This document shows positions 11,521 through 22,526 of a stretch of 64,000 bases of DNA, in pieces. The DNA lies in the NCBI RefSeq assembly GCF_051622035.1, contig NC_135360.1, positions 29,963,206 to 30,027,205 on the forward strand. Direction: 5' to 3'. Made by a program: the position numbers and the translations under genes. This DNA comes from Arctopsyche grandis (Eukaryota > Arthropoda > Insecta > Trichoptera > Hydropsychidae). Positions within the stretch are counted from its first letter, which is position 1. Every line of letters starts with the position of its first letter. The notes under the pieces are model-generated. The model saw nothing but the letters and a program-made list of their open reading frames with translations. It had not been told where the DNA came from and ran no database searches.

Positions 11521-13386
11521 TAAGCCGATTTGATCATATCTTGATAAATATGTAGTTAAAAGATATACTAATAATATTCCTGAACAAAATAAAAAGTACA
11601 AAATAATCGTGATGATGATAAAAACAACATACAGATTATTTACTCTATCGAAGATTATCAAATGAAAAATCGACCAATCTTAGATTATATTATTTACTCA
11701 GTTGTGTAGAATGTTGAATGTGATTGATGTGATTTTTTAATTGATGAAATTGCAACATACATATTTCATTCAAATCGATATTTTCTTATTACATATATAA
11801 AGCAATGTAATAATCAAATCTTATGTACTATGAATAATGGATTTAAATAAAAATAAAATCAACAAAACTCACATTTGTGGCTGATATTCTCACTTCTGTC
11901 ATTTTAATCCGTTACGGGTCTAAAATGTGTGGTGAAAAAGAGATGAGAAAATCGTAACTGCAGATCACAGCTTTTATCATAGATGAGATTCTTTCAAATA
12001 TGCGACTATCTGCCTAAGCAAAACACATGATTCAAACAATTCAGTTTACCGTTTGATAATAAAACTCGAATCAAACTGACTGCGATCAAAGATAGCCACT
12101 TTATATATGAAACCGTATCAAAATCGTAGATAACTTATCCCTAAAGTGCCGCTAATAATCCTAAAATCTCCGAAATCACAAAAAAAAACAACGATATTTC
12201 AGTAGCTAAGATTATGAGCCATTGTTTTTCTCGTCGAAATAATTCATTCAAATACGATACATTATTTTTTTAATACATTTCATGAGATAAATTCGCACTT
12301 TTTAATGCCCCTTCACATTATGCATATCCAATATCGTTTTCATTATTAAATACATGAAAGTTAACAGTAATCAATTAATACCCGAATATAATAAACATAC
12401 TGATATCGAATATGACGCAAGACTAAACCATTGTCTCCAATTGGCTGAATTTGATGAAATATTTATCTTTTTATGTGTTATGATGATCTATATAAGTACG
12501 ATTATGTATGTATAATATACGCACAGGTCATACTTAGATTTTTTTCGCACATATATATTAATATGCAATCTATGTATGTACATATATAATTTGATAAATA
12601 TTACGCCTCAACAACGAGTGGATATTTAGCCCTCATTTCAAATGTCATTTCTGCATTTAAATACGCCAAAATTTAATATAATTTAAATGCCATATCTCTA
12701 TATCCATCTTCGACTGTATAAATGTGTTTGTTTTCTGGCGAGATTAAGTGGTTTTTAATTTTAAAAAGTGTATTTTCATCAGCGCATGTGACGTCACGTG
12801 TCGCTTATTGTGTCCCATTATTTTTGGATATCTAGAGATACACAAAACATTTATTCAATACGCTATTCTCAAAGTGACGTCCACTTTTAAAATAGTCTGC
12901 TTGTTACCTAACGTCATTCTTTGACACTTTTCAAAAAAAATGGCAACGATACAGTTTTTCTGGCACAACATGGCGCACGTGCCAAAATAATAACGACACA
13001 TATTAAAAGAATGGATTTTTCTAATATATGTATATTATTTATTATGTTTGAAAAAAAATCGTACGTATAATTAAACCTGATGTGATAAATACATACCCGT
13101 CATCGTTAAATTTATCTCTGACTTGCTAAATCACTCGGCGTTGCTCGGGCAGATTAAAATCGGTAAAACGCATTCCACACCATTTTAAAAACCATATACC
13201 GAGTACTAATTAGATTAATTATTACTAATAAGATAATTTAAATTAAAACAAGTATTCTAGTTGGTCTTTATACGCCATTGGTACCGTGGTCTACATATGT
13301 ACATTGCGGAAAATAAACAAATAAACGTTCATCTTTATATAGTAAAGTTCTAGAACTGCCTGGCGTTACTTGGGCGGGTAAAAACC
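11521..13386. other. intergenic, nothing supported
   Basis: AT-rich unique-looking sequence. A motif TCACTCGGCGTTGCTCGGG near 13130 resembles repeat ends elsewhere in the window (14960) but the boundaries are not visible. Confidence 0.35.
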
Positions 13387-13387
13387 A

Positions 13388-13436
13388 GGGCTGTGGAGTC
13401 AGATCAAAATTGACTCCGACTTCGACTCCAACTTAA
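13388..13436 (+). repeat. GGGCTGTGGAGTC-type element end
   Basis: The sequence CAGGGCTGTGGAGTCAGA followed by repeated GACTCC/GACTTC triplets matches a widespread DNA-transposon terminus I know from many animal genomes. Only one end is visible. Confidence 0.4.
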
Positions 13437-13654
13437 ACGATTTTAGTAAGACAGACTTTTCTAGTCAAAGAATGAAATTATTAGTAATAAAAATAATGGC
13501 GATTTCCAGATTAGAAAATAAATTAAAGCAATTAAAAATCACTAAAAGTCGACATGTAACCCAATTTATTCAATTATTGGTGATAAAACAGGCATAAATA
13601 AAAAGTCAGTACATTCATAGTATACATAAGTGTATGAATTTCATACATATTTTA

Positions 13655-13978
13655 TTTTATTTTTTTATTTTATTTTATTTATTGAAAAATCAACAGACAG
13701 GATGTACATAGATATGTATAAAAAAACAAATAGTAAATAAATAATATATGTAACATCCGAGTCCAATAACAGATTTTTACAAAAATGAAAAAGATAAATA
13801 TAAGGAAAACAAATTAAAAAGTAAAGAATAAAGGCATGACAAAATATGTAGAACATTGCATAATTAAACTATAGTATTAAAATATTGGGAAAAGGTTATA
13901 AAATAGAATATAAGAAGAAATTGAAATTTACAAATATAAAACAAATGAAAAAGGTAAATACAAAATAAACAAATTAAA
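13655..13978 (-). repeat. LINE-like 3' end, left arm of a large palindrome
   Basis: This is an inverted copy of 14130-14460. The AATAAA-rich tail faces left. A 63-codon frame in it is identical at the protein level to that in the right arm, but it is hydrophobic AT-rich sequence without a domain and I do not call it a gene. Confidence 0.75.
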
Positions 13979-14029
13979 AGGATACTTACATACATACATA
14001 CATACATACTTACATATTTACATATATTT

Positions 14030-14460
14030 CTTCTCCTATTCTATTTTTCCAATATTTCCAATATTTTTATACTTTAGTTTAGTTATGTAATGTGCTATTT
14101 AATCATATTATAGCTTTCATTCTTTTCCTTTTAATTTGTTTATTTAGTATTTACCTTTTTCATTTGTTTTATATTTGTAAATTTCAATTTCTTCTTATAT
14201 TCTATTTTATAACCTTTTCCAAATATTTTAATACTATAGTTTAATTATGCAATGTTCTACATATTTTGTCATGCCTTTATTCTTTACTTTTTAATTTGTT
14301 TTCCTTATATTTATCTTTTTCATTTTTGTAAAAATCTATTATTGGACTCGGATGTTACATATATTATTTATTTACTATTTGTTTTTTTATACATATCTAT
14401 GTACATCCTGTCTGTTGATTTTTCAATTAATAAAATAAAATAAAAAAATAAAATAAAACA
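14030..14460 (+). repeat. LINE-like 3' end, right arm of the palindrome
   Basis: The sequence is oriented with its tail (repeated AATAAAATAAA after TTGATTTTTCAATT) to the right. A third copy is in the slo intron at 56525-56683 plus 57295-57565, where it is split by a Jockey-type insertion. A distinct TACA microsatellite (about 13985-14010) lies between the two arms. Confidence 0.75.
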
Positions 14461-14489
14461 GTCATTCCTAATTTCGAACGGGTGAACGG

Positions 14490-14775
14490 GTTGGATCGGT
14501 GAGTGTGTAATGCGCGCACTCAACTTTTTACGATTAATACATTATCTAATATATAATTTCGAAAGAGACTCTGTAAGTTTGTAACTTTGGTTGGGAACTT
14601 CGTAAATAAGACAAACTTTCTATGACGACAATTCAATTGGTTGAATATTATATGTTTTTGATTCAAATAAATTTAATAAAAAAACAAATTAATATTTATT
14701 ATTTAGATTCGCCGTGTTTAAGCTGTTTATATTACAAATACTGAGCGAAGCCGGGTAAAACAACTAGTATATTAA
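14490..14775 (+). repeat. interspersed repeat ending GCCGGGTAAAACAACTAG
   Basis: The element matches 51905-52215 in inverted orientation, and partly matches 33224-33395 (+) and 17125-17430 (-). Shared blocks are ATAATTTCGAAAGAGACT and GAGCGAAGCCGGGTAAAAC. Class not assigned. Confidence 0.7.
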
Positions 14776-15002
14776 TATAGTAAGCGACTAACCTTTATAT
14801 TAAAGCTAGTCATCTAGTTTAATAGATGAATAGCTTTTCTTTACTTATAGTATAAGGTGATTGTACAAGTTGTTGCCTGTTTACCATTAAAAATCATTCA
14901 ATTATGCCATCATCCAATATATAATAAAGACTAGGTTGTTTTAGATAGTAGAAAACGATGCCCGGCGTTGCTCGGATGAGAAAATTGAAAGAAAAGTCTT
15001 CA

Positions 15003-15424
15003 AACGGCTAGCCAGCAGCATAGCTCGGTTGTTAAGCTTCTGCTTAGCATCGAGAGGCGCCGGGTTCGATCCCATGAGCTGACCTCGATTGAAAATAATT
15101 TTTCTGAGTATATATGTAGTGCTGCTGGTGAGACCTGGATATTTGTGACTCCAGTTCGATCGTTTCCTATCAGAGTTTGCCAATTTTCTCTGATTTCATT
15201 GTTAAAACGGTTCCCGGTACAATTGGCTAAATATCCTTCCTACCTACTATGTCACCACTATTTGAGATTGATTAATGTGCAATAAAATTTATGTACAATT
15301 CGCGAATTTTTCAGTGACTTGTATAATAGAAAAAAATGCTGCAATGTTTGTAATTGGCCAGGAAGGCGCATTGGGGTTACCTGTAAGACCTTCCTGGTAT
15401 ATATGTAAAAAATAAATAAATAAT
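15003..15424 (+). mobile_element. tRNA-headed SINE, near full length
   Basis: This is the best reference copy. The head is at about 15008-15085 (A-box region TAGCTCGGTTGTTAAGC, B-box GGGTTCGATCCC). The body is at 15110-15340. The 3' hairpin GGCCAGGAAGG/CCTTCCTGG lies at 15356-15398, and the tail is AAAAATAAATAAATAA. A polymerase III origin is inferred from the two boxes. Confidence 0.85.
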
Positions 15425-16075
15425 TTCCAAAGTCCGTTCACGGTCTAAGAAAAAGTGCCATGAAATTGTGTCACAAATTGTTGAATTTAAATTGAAAACT
15501 GTAGATTTGCATAGTGGAAAAACAAATATATGCAATGCATTCGATTGCAAGCTAACTGAACGCTTTCAAAACCATTTCGAATTGCATTTTAAGTGCACGT
15601 AAACGTCATTAAAGTTTTCGTTCCACTGCCGGCGAGCCTTAATGTTTACACGCCGTTTGCGAAACTTTCCAAGTTTTTACGATCCTACGAAGTTGTTTAC
15701 TAGACCGCTTGTTCGCTCTGTTGCTCTTTAAAATTTTGCCAAAATGTTCAGACGAGCGTGTAACGAGTAAGTCGTTCCTGAACTTTACCCGAAAAATAAA
15801 AATGTAGGATTCACCTTGAGACATTTGGCAATGAAAACATTTTTTTATGTAATTAAACGTAAATATCGTGACGGTGCCCATTCCGACGATAGTAAATCAA
15901 AAATAGTTTGGATCGATTACATTTCGTAGTATCGGAAATCCACAGTGATGAAATTAGTTGTTTGTGTAACAATATTAAGATCGATATCGTACTTTAATGA
16001 CTATTATGTCTGTCATCCAATTTAATTCGATTAGGATAAAAAAAATATCAAAACAAATACTATACAAATAAAATA

Positions 16076-16405
16076 CTAGCTGAAATTCGCATGCAATTCC
16101 CGTTTCCGTTCCCATTTGTCGGAAAAATGGAGGCAGTGAACACATAAGAAACTATTCAATTTTATTTTTATTTTACCCTAACAACGCAGGTCGCGACGCG
16201 AAAACATTTGAAATTATTGCGTTGCAATGCCACTCATTCCCGTTTTTCCCGTTACCAACCCCGTTTTCGTGCGATTTTTTTTTCACTGTAAGCTTTCCGG
16301 ATATGCATACAACAAATCCTGAAAGTTCTATCGTAATCGGTTGAGTGGTTTAGGAGCCTACGAGACAGACAGACAAACAGAAATTTATTTTTATATATAT
16401 AGATA
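16076..16405. repeat. hexamer-bearing repeat plus RTE-like LINE tail
   Basis: At 16076-16200 an inverted copy of the GGGAAC repeat is present. At 16310-16405 the sequence ATCGGTTGAGTGGTTTAGGA, then GACAGACAGAC and TTTATATATATAGAT, is the pattern of the short 3' end of RTE-like LINEs/SINEs known in many arthropods. Confidence 0.6.
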
Positions 16406-16422
16406 TTACAAAATATTAATTG

Positions 16423-17112
16423 TGTTGCGTAGGGGTGGGTGGAGGATCCAAGTAAAAGGAAAACAGTCGTATCACAGCATTGATTGATGATTAAGGAGAT
16501 ACACGCACTGACAATGCTCAGTCCAGAATGACATGATATCGCCTAAGTATCGCCTTATAAGGGATAGATCTCTCAGGACATCTTCGACGTCTAATTTGTT
16601 TACCTATTGTTATGGTCACGTACGGATATGTCTTCCCACGACATTCGCTTGTTGGTTCGTTGGTTGCCTTGCGACAATTATTCTCCTTCTTCATATCGTG
16701 ACTTTGTAATAGCATGTAGCCATAATCTTTTGGTTTTTCTCGATTGTTCTTCTTCCTCGCAAATCAAAGATACTGTTGCGTAGGGGTGGGTGGAGGATCC
16801 AAGTAAAAGGCCAACAGTCGTTTCACAGCATTTATTGATGATTAAGGAGATACACGCACTGGCAGTGCTCAGTCCAGAATGACATGATATCGTAGTAAGT
16901 ATCGCCTTATAAGGGATAGATCTCTCAGGACATCTTCGACGTCTAATTTGTTTACCTATTGTTATGGTCACGTACGGATATGTCTTCCCACGACATTCGC
17001 TCCCGCGGAACAGGTCAATTCTGGGAAGTGCAATCATTGTTTAGTCTCTCAGGACGCTACCCGGCCTAATCCGATCGCAATTACTCGGCGACTCTTTTTA
17101 GTATACGTAACA
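16423..17112 (+). mobile_element. collapsed LTR retrotransposon, two LTRs with 4-5 bp duplication
   Basis: LTR-like copies start TGTTGCGTAGGGGTGGGTGG at 16423 and again at 16774. The second ends GTACGTAACA-like at 17112; the first is cut at about 16649. Only about 124 bp of internal sequence remains. The flanks carry ATTG (16419-16422 and 17113-17116). The TATAAGGG motif in each LTR could be its promoter. Confidence 0.75.
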
Positions 17113-17124
17113 ATTGTATTTTAT

Positions 17125-17432
17125 ATTTTACTAGTGGTTTTACCCGGCTCCACTAAGTATTTGTAATATAAGCCGCTTCAACAAGACTAATCTTATAGTA
17201 AATATTTTATTAAATTTATTTGAATATTCATTTGTTTTTTTTATTAAAAACAAACATATATACTAAGTCTCTTTCGAAATTATATGTATACCAGAATCCG
17301 GCGCTTGTGCCCTGGGCGCCCTTCGGGGCCGGAGGCAAATTTATTTGTCGTCATGGAAAATTTGACTTGTTTTCATTTCCCACCCAACTATGTATAGTTA
17401 CAAAGTCTCTTTCGAAATTATATATTAGATAA
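17125..17432 (-). repeat. copy of the GCCGGGTAAAAC repeat
   Basis: The left end ACTAGTGGTTTTACCCGGC is the complement of the end of the 14490-14775 repeat. The right side ends in AGTCTCTTTCGAAATTATAT as in the other copies. Confidence 0.65.
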
Positions 17433-17439
17433 AATACAT

Positions 17440-17800
17440 GTAGTATGGCTCGGTGGTTGCGCTTATGTGTAGCACCGAGAGGTTCCGGGTTCGATTCCGT
17501 GCTAATCTTTAATACTGCTGGTTAGACTTGGATATGTGTGACTACAAGTCGATCATTTCTTATCAAATTTTGCCAATTTACCTGATTTTCATTGAAACAG
17601 TTCCTCAAATAGGCAAAAATCATTTTGATTTGATTTATGTACAGTGTGTAAAAATGTATGTACAAGTCTAAATCCATAGATGTCATAATGGATCAATTCA
17701 TTATTAATGTCGTGTTCTTCAGCCTCTCACAAATACAGTGATTTATCTAACCTACCTGTCAGGCCTTCCTGGTATACATATATGTATCTACATAAAAAAT
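17440..17800 (+). mobile_element. tRNA-headed SINE
   Basis: The head TAGTATGGCTCGGTGGTTGC and B-box GGTTCGATTCC are followed by the common body and a decayed CCTTCCTGG tail. Confidence 0.75.
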
Positions 17801-18470
17801 GAAATAAATGAAGAAAAGATACTGGGCCATCTTTTATTCTTTTAATTTCTTTACGTCAATTGAACCATATAAATTTTCCTCTTTGAAAAACACCTTTTTC
17901 TCAGTGTTGTATAAATGCCGCGAATACATGCCGTTAATCACTCGTCAATAGCATGCGATGTACTGTCAAAAGATTGTTTACATTTGGTTTGTTACTAGCG
18001 TATATAAACGCTTTGTATATATACCTATACCAATATCAACATGCTTAAATTGTACAGAAATAATTTACATAAAGAAAATTACTAACAGTAGTGAATGGGA
18101 GTAGTATTGAGATCAAAAGATTCTCAATGAGTCACACCGATCTATTTTTTTTATGTTCAAAATCTGCACTGGCCTACAATTTAAACATTTTCTCGGGATC
18201 AAAAATTATTGAAAACATGAGCAATTATAGTTTAAAAGCTTCAAATAGAAACAGTGTTTTCGTTACATGGGGGGGGTAAATAAATTATTCTAAATTGAGT
18301 GGCAATGAAACTCGCGACTTATCATATTTTTTAAAGGTTTAATTGTCCACATTGCCAGATTTATCCACACTATACCGATCGTTTTTTCCCTTTTCGCCAC
18401 CCTCTCGCTATGGCAGATTTCAATTGTTTAAACAATTTATTATATTTTTTTTATAACTGTACTTTCCATA

Positions 18471-18661
18471 AAAGTCTGACCTCACTAGGTGACACTTCGC
18501 TGCAGCGAAGCAGCGCAGCACATCAGAGTTGGTACAAAAGAAACTTTGACTCGTAGTGTCGCGCCATTCGTAGTGTGTTCTATTTCATACAATTTCATCC
18601 AAAAAATATTTGGCCGCGCTGCTTCGCTGCAGTGTAGTGCTGCCTAGTGCGGTCAGACCTT
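18471..18661. mobile_element. 191-bp MITE with about 46-bp inverted repeats
   Basis: The left end AAAGTCTGACCTCACTAGG pairs with the right end, whose complement reads AAGGTCTGACCGCACTAGG. The homology continues through a CTTCGCTGCAGCGAAG palindrome on the left and its counterpart on the right. Target-site duplication not resolved. Confidence 0.75.
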
Positions 18662-18684
18662 AAAAATAAATAATGTGAAACTTG

Positions 18685-19012
18685 GACATTGGATTCGAAG
18701 ATGCTACACAAAATCGAATGCAATGAAAGACAGGGAGTGGATTACGTAGGATAGCGGACATGGTGGATAGAGTAAAGAGATCGAAATGGCAATTTGCGGG
18801 CCACGTGAAGAATGGACGAAAGGTGGACAAAAGAAGTGCTAAAATGGTAGCCGAGAGAATGTAAAAGAAAGACCGCAGGGAAGATGGGTAGGCGAAATTA
18901 GAAAAATGTGTAGGGTGAGATAAATGAGAGTAGCGCAAAGCAGAGATGAGTGGAAGTGTGTTGGAGAGGCCTTAATCCAGCAGTGGATGGTGGATAGATG
19001 ATAACATCCCAA
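18685..19012 (+). pseudogene. LINE reverse transcriptase C-terminal remnant (RTE-like)
   Basis: A disrupted + strand frame reads VVRRIADMVDRVKRSKWQFA, then GHVKNGRKVDKRSAKMVAER, then after stops REDG, VLERP, SSSGWW. The order (RWNWAGHVAR-like, then the GRP-like and W-D-D-like blocks) matches the C-terminal end of RTE-like LINE polymerases. At least four stops break it. Confidence 0.7.
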
Positions 19013-19029
19013 ATGTGAATCGCTTCCAA

Positions 19030-19345
19030 GATAGCCGCCGCTATGAAAATCGCTCGCGCGGTCTCCTGTCGCACGAAAACTCGACGCACAGGAAAATATC
19101 CGTACAGAAAACAGTCCAAATATTGCTCAAAACTGCTCAAATTTTGCCTTTTTAAACTTGCCAGAAAAATCCAACTCAATTTCAATAATCGCCAATCATC
19201 AATGCACATCGAAATGTCATCTGCGCAACGAAATGTCAACAGTCGCAAATTTCGCCGCATGCATGCAGCCATGTCGTTTGCAGCGATTTGTAGAAAATCC
19301 CAATAGACACACTTCATCTATTGTTATTACGTACATAGATAAAGT
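19030..19345. repeat. decayed foldback-family relative
   Basis: The core (CTTGCCAGAAAAATCCAACT, CAATCATCAATGCACATCGA) is shared with the foldback elements at 614 and 52666. At 19308-19345 an inverted end fragment of the CCGGAA-box repeat follows (CTACGTACATAGATAAAGT-like). Confidence 0.55.
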
Positions 19346-19726
19346 AAAAATAATAAGCAAAGAGAGAAAGAGGGATTTAAACACAAGACTTTAATATGTA
19401 GGTTGAAAAGTCAAGAATAAAGGTCTGTTCATACCTAGTCAGCACGTACCGACTTCAGTAGGTATCCGGCCGTACGAAAAGTATTCTTTGGTACATTTTG
19501 TATGGGTATATTCATACCAACCGTCACGTTTACGCCACGGCAGGCTTACAGCAGTACCCGATATGTCCTGTTCATACCTTACAGCAACATCCGTCAACGT
19601 ATCGTATCCGTTTTTTTGGCCATCGTGGAAATATACACGCGAATTACGTGCCATGAGTCTGCCGCTTTGCTGTTTTGGACCAATTATCGATAGTGACAGT
19701 TGACAGCCGTTCAATCTTTCGACATG

Positions 19727-19932
19727 GTTTTAGCGCAAATATTTAAAAAAATTTGTCCATCATCCACAAGCTCCTTATACAGTGTCCAAAACTCTCCTTC
19801 GGTTTTTCTATTTTTTAACATGGGTTGCACATCAAAACGCCTCCGTGCTTTTTTATTGCCTTCTTGAGCTTCTTCTTCCAACAAAAACGCGATTATACAT
19901 AATTTTTCGTTCGATAAACGCCGAAACATTTT
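19727..19932 (-). pseudogene. Harbinger transposase N-terminal fragment
   Basis: The minus-strand frame starting at an ATG near 19932 reads MFRRLSNEKLCIIAFLLEEE, then RRRFDVQPMLKNRKTEGEFW, then TLYKELVDDGQIF. The R-RRFWVHPMLKxRxxxGEFxTLYxEL block is characteristic of HARBI1/ALP1-like transposase N-termini. The catalytic DDE domain is missing because the element is only a few hundred base pairs once the inserted hAT is removed, so this is a non-autonomous remnant. Confidence 0.75.
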
Positions 19933-20100
19933 TGCTGACTTGTATTCTGACGCGTAGCTACGAATGCACGTGTATGCATTCATATTGTAAGTACTCGACA
20001 ATACGACGTAAGCAATATTGCGCCGTATCGTCATGGCCTCTAATGTATAAGTAAGCCGATTTTGTCTTGCACTCGGCCAAATTGCTGTAAGCCTGACGTG

Positions 20101-21506
20101 CAGTGGCGTAACTACCGCGCCCGCAGACCCCGCAATGCGGGGGGGCGCCGAGGCTTGGGGGGCGCCGCAAAGCGGAGTGCCTTTTTTGCAGATTTTTTAA
20201 TTTCTTCTGTAATTTCTTTGCAATAATTTTTTTAAATACCTCTGTTATTTTTTAGCCTATTTGCATCTCGTTTTATTGTATTTACATATAGCGGACAATT
20301 ATCTCTTATTATTGTATATATTTTTGTTAAAACAATAAAATAAAATTATCTGAGGCGTAAAAACGTAAAAATTTATAAATTTTTAGCTGTCAACATTAAC
20401 AGGTGGGAAGTTTTTAAGGAAAATTCATCATCAGTTACTTTAAACATATTGTGCACTGCTTGTTGGTCGTCCAGATTAGACTCTATTAATGCACTTCGAT
20501 ATATATGTAGGTACATATGTACAGATGTCTTAAAATTTCTTACAGAAATAATTTTAAAAATCAAAAGAAATGATGAACTATCAAAAAAAAAGTGACTAAA
20601 AAAGAAAATGGAAAGTTTAGAATTTATTCTCCTACTCGTGCTTCTTGAAAAATTCTTCGGTTTCTCAACTTTGTTTCAAAGTTCCTTCAATCAAAAAACG
20701 CTGATGATATCAGTGCTCAGTCTATGATTATAAATGCATATTGCGAGATCAGTAATTTTAGAAATAAATTTGAAGGATTCGTAACAATTTCAACAACATT
20801 AGGGTCGAAGCCAAAATTGAATCTAAAAGCACTTCGATGAACTTAGTCATGATATACGATTCCAGGATCCATTCAAATAAATTTTGAACAATTTTTAATG
20901 CGGCACTAAACGTAACCTAAGTGCAAATGAAGGTTCGTATCACGTTATTTAAACATTGTTTCAAAGTTGGCTTTCCTGCAAAACAATTTCACGATTTACA
21001 TATATGTACATACATATGTATATCATGAAGCTGTCTCTAGCCAACTAATATGTCAATGATTTTGACAAATCATTACCTGATCAGATACTTGATTTCCGTT
21101 CGTGCTTAAAAGAAAATAAACCTTGTAAAAATAAAAAAGATCAACGTGTTCATAATTTGGCAAAGCTCTTCATTTGTAAGTTTTATAATTTAAATTCGTC
21201 ATTTAAATCATCTTGTTCCTCACGCTTCCGGTAACTGTAGCCACTACGGAGCGCTCGTTCACAAGTTAAAACTTATTAAAAATTACTTAAGGTCAACTAT
21301 GTCACAACATCGTCTTAAAGTATTAGCAAAGATTAGTATTAAATTTTAACAAAATAGTCGTGTTTGCCAATGAGTCCAGAAAAAAGTTTTTCTACGTAAA
21401 AGAGGTATGAATTATTAATTTGGAAAGTTAGTTTGCTGTAAGGAAATAATATGAATATATGGGGGGGGGGGGGGGGGGGGCGCCTGGAATTCACGCTACG
21501 CCACTG
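20101..21506 (+). mobile_element. hAT element nested in the Harbinger element
   Basis: It begins CAGTGGCGTA and ends TACGCCACTG, the classic hAT terminus. The flanks are CTGACGTG (20093-20100) and GTGACGTG (21507-21514), an 8-bp duplication with one mismatch. Length 1406 bp. A run of about 20 G (21461-21480) lies near the right end. Confidence 0.88.
21220..21405 (+). pseudogene. hAT transposase C-terminus, broken
   Basis: Reading the + strand from about 21220 gives LTLPVTVATTERSFTS, stop, NLLKIT, stop, GQLCHNIVLKY. This matches the hAT dimerisation segment of the zinc-finger-MYM-like family (PVTVATAERSFSKLKLIKNYLRST). Several stops in a row show it is dead. Confidence 0.8.
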
Positions 21507-21605
21507 GTGACGTGACCGCGACGTGTAGGTAGATATGAATAGAAATGTAATAAAATGACATATTTTAAACGGAGTCGTGCAGTGCTGTTAAGTATGAACA
21601 GACCT

Positions 21606-22034
21606 TTAGACGACAAACAAAGTTGAAAATCACATATCGATCGACCCGGTCTAGTTATTTATTGTGTAGTTAACACTGCGGAAACGTTAAACAATCGACT
21701 CGGCCTTGGATGTGTTTTCGCGTGGCGCAGCGCGCGGCTGGCAACCCCAGTCTAAATTTACGATTTTTGAAGTATGGCAACCCCCCTCCCCCCCCCCCCC
21801 GAGTCGAGACGATAGCAAGTGACAGGTGACGTTTGAACGGAGACGATGTTGGTACGAAGCTTCCGGCGCGCCAGCTCGACCGCAATCGTCGCACGGTGAG
21901 GAATGAGAGAGGGGGAAGTGGAGTGGAGTGGAGTGGAGTGGAGAGAGGAGTGTTGATGGTCAGTAGGGCTTCGGCCAGCGCGCGTTCAACACCGCACGAG
22001 TACAGGTTATGTGCGGGCGTTTTGCAGGCGGCAG
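21606..22034 (+). promoter_or_regulatory. probable BolA promoter / 5' UTR region
   Basis: The 430 bp upstream of the BolA ATG are much more GC-rich than the flanks. They hold a C-rich run (21780-21800) and a GTGGA tandem run (21918-21942). GC rise just before a conserved start is the only evidence; no TATA box or initiator is claimed. Confidence 0.4.
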
Positions 22035-22250
22035 ATGTCAAACGGTGACGGGGGCTCCGGGTGCGAGGGGGAAGGCGAGGGGGCGCGGCCCGTGGAGTCG
22101 GCGATCCGCCACAAGTTGCAGCGCCAGCTGACGGCCCACCACGTCGAGGTGGTGAACGAGTCTCACATGCACAACGTGCCCGAAGACGCCGAGACTCACT
22201 TCAAGGTGCTCATCGTCTCGCAGCAGTTCGACGGACTCACGCTGCTAAGG
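22035..22250 (+). CDS. BOLA1: BolA-like protein 1, coding exon 1
   Basis: This exon encodes residues 1-72 of a 120-residue BolA-fold protein. After a Gly/Glu-rich leader (residues 2-17) comes VESAIRHKLQRQL, then VEVVNESHMHNVPEDAETHF and KVLIVSQQFDGLTLL, the first half of the fold. BolA1 proteins act with monothiol glutaredoxin 5 in mitochondrial iron-sulfur cluster handling; that is family knowledge. The ATG at 22035 was chosen because the only upstream in-frame start-like codon is a GTG at 22011. The exon ends in phase 0 at a GTAAGG donor. The leader is not a convincing mitochondrial presequence, so location is uncertain. Confidence 0.92.
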
Positions 22251-22526
22251 GTAAGGGTATTCCCATTACACACTACTCACTACTCACTACTCACTACTTG
22301 CTACACTTTCTCACTTTTCCCACATGTATATATTCGTGCTCCAGAGAGTGTGATTAGGACCCGCCATCGTCCCCTTTTTCATTTAGTTATGTCCATGTGG
22401 CATTTAGTTATTCTCCCATTCCTCGCGGCCTCCGTTTCTTAAATGCACTGGACGGTGCCATTGACATTTGTCACGTCTCTTTTCATTCTCTGCACCACTT
22501 CCCAAGTTATTTATTTATTTATTTAT

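Larger units (their letters stand above)
19421..21605 (-). mobile_element. PIF/Harbinger-like element, interrupted by a hAT element
   Basis: The terminal inverted repeat AGGTCTGTTCATAC is at the left end and its complement at the right end (21592-21605); homology continues imperfectly for about 14 more bases. The flanks are TAA on the left and TTA on the right, compatible with a decayed TWA-type 3-bp duplication. The minus strand encodes the N-terminal part of a Harbinger-type nuclease. A hAT element fills 20101-21506. Confidence 0.75.

Noticed and set aside
13665..14443. Identical 63-residue hydrophobic peptide at 13665-13856, 14252-14443 and (nearly) 57374-57565
   Set aside because: All three are copies of one AT-rich retroelement 3' region. 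The frame lacks a domain and the hydrophobicity follows from T-rich codons.
15008..15085. Functional tRNA gene
   Set aside because: The A- and B-box-like motifs belong to a SINE head repeated many times in the window and linked to the same body; the acceptor stem does not close.
22011..22034. Upstream GTG start for BolA (adding eight residues)
   Set aside because: GTG is not expected as a start in an animal nuclear gene. The ATG at 22035 is in frame and the family N-terminus is variable.
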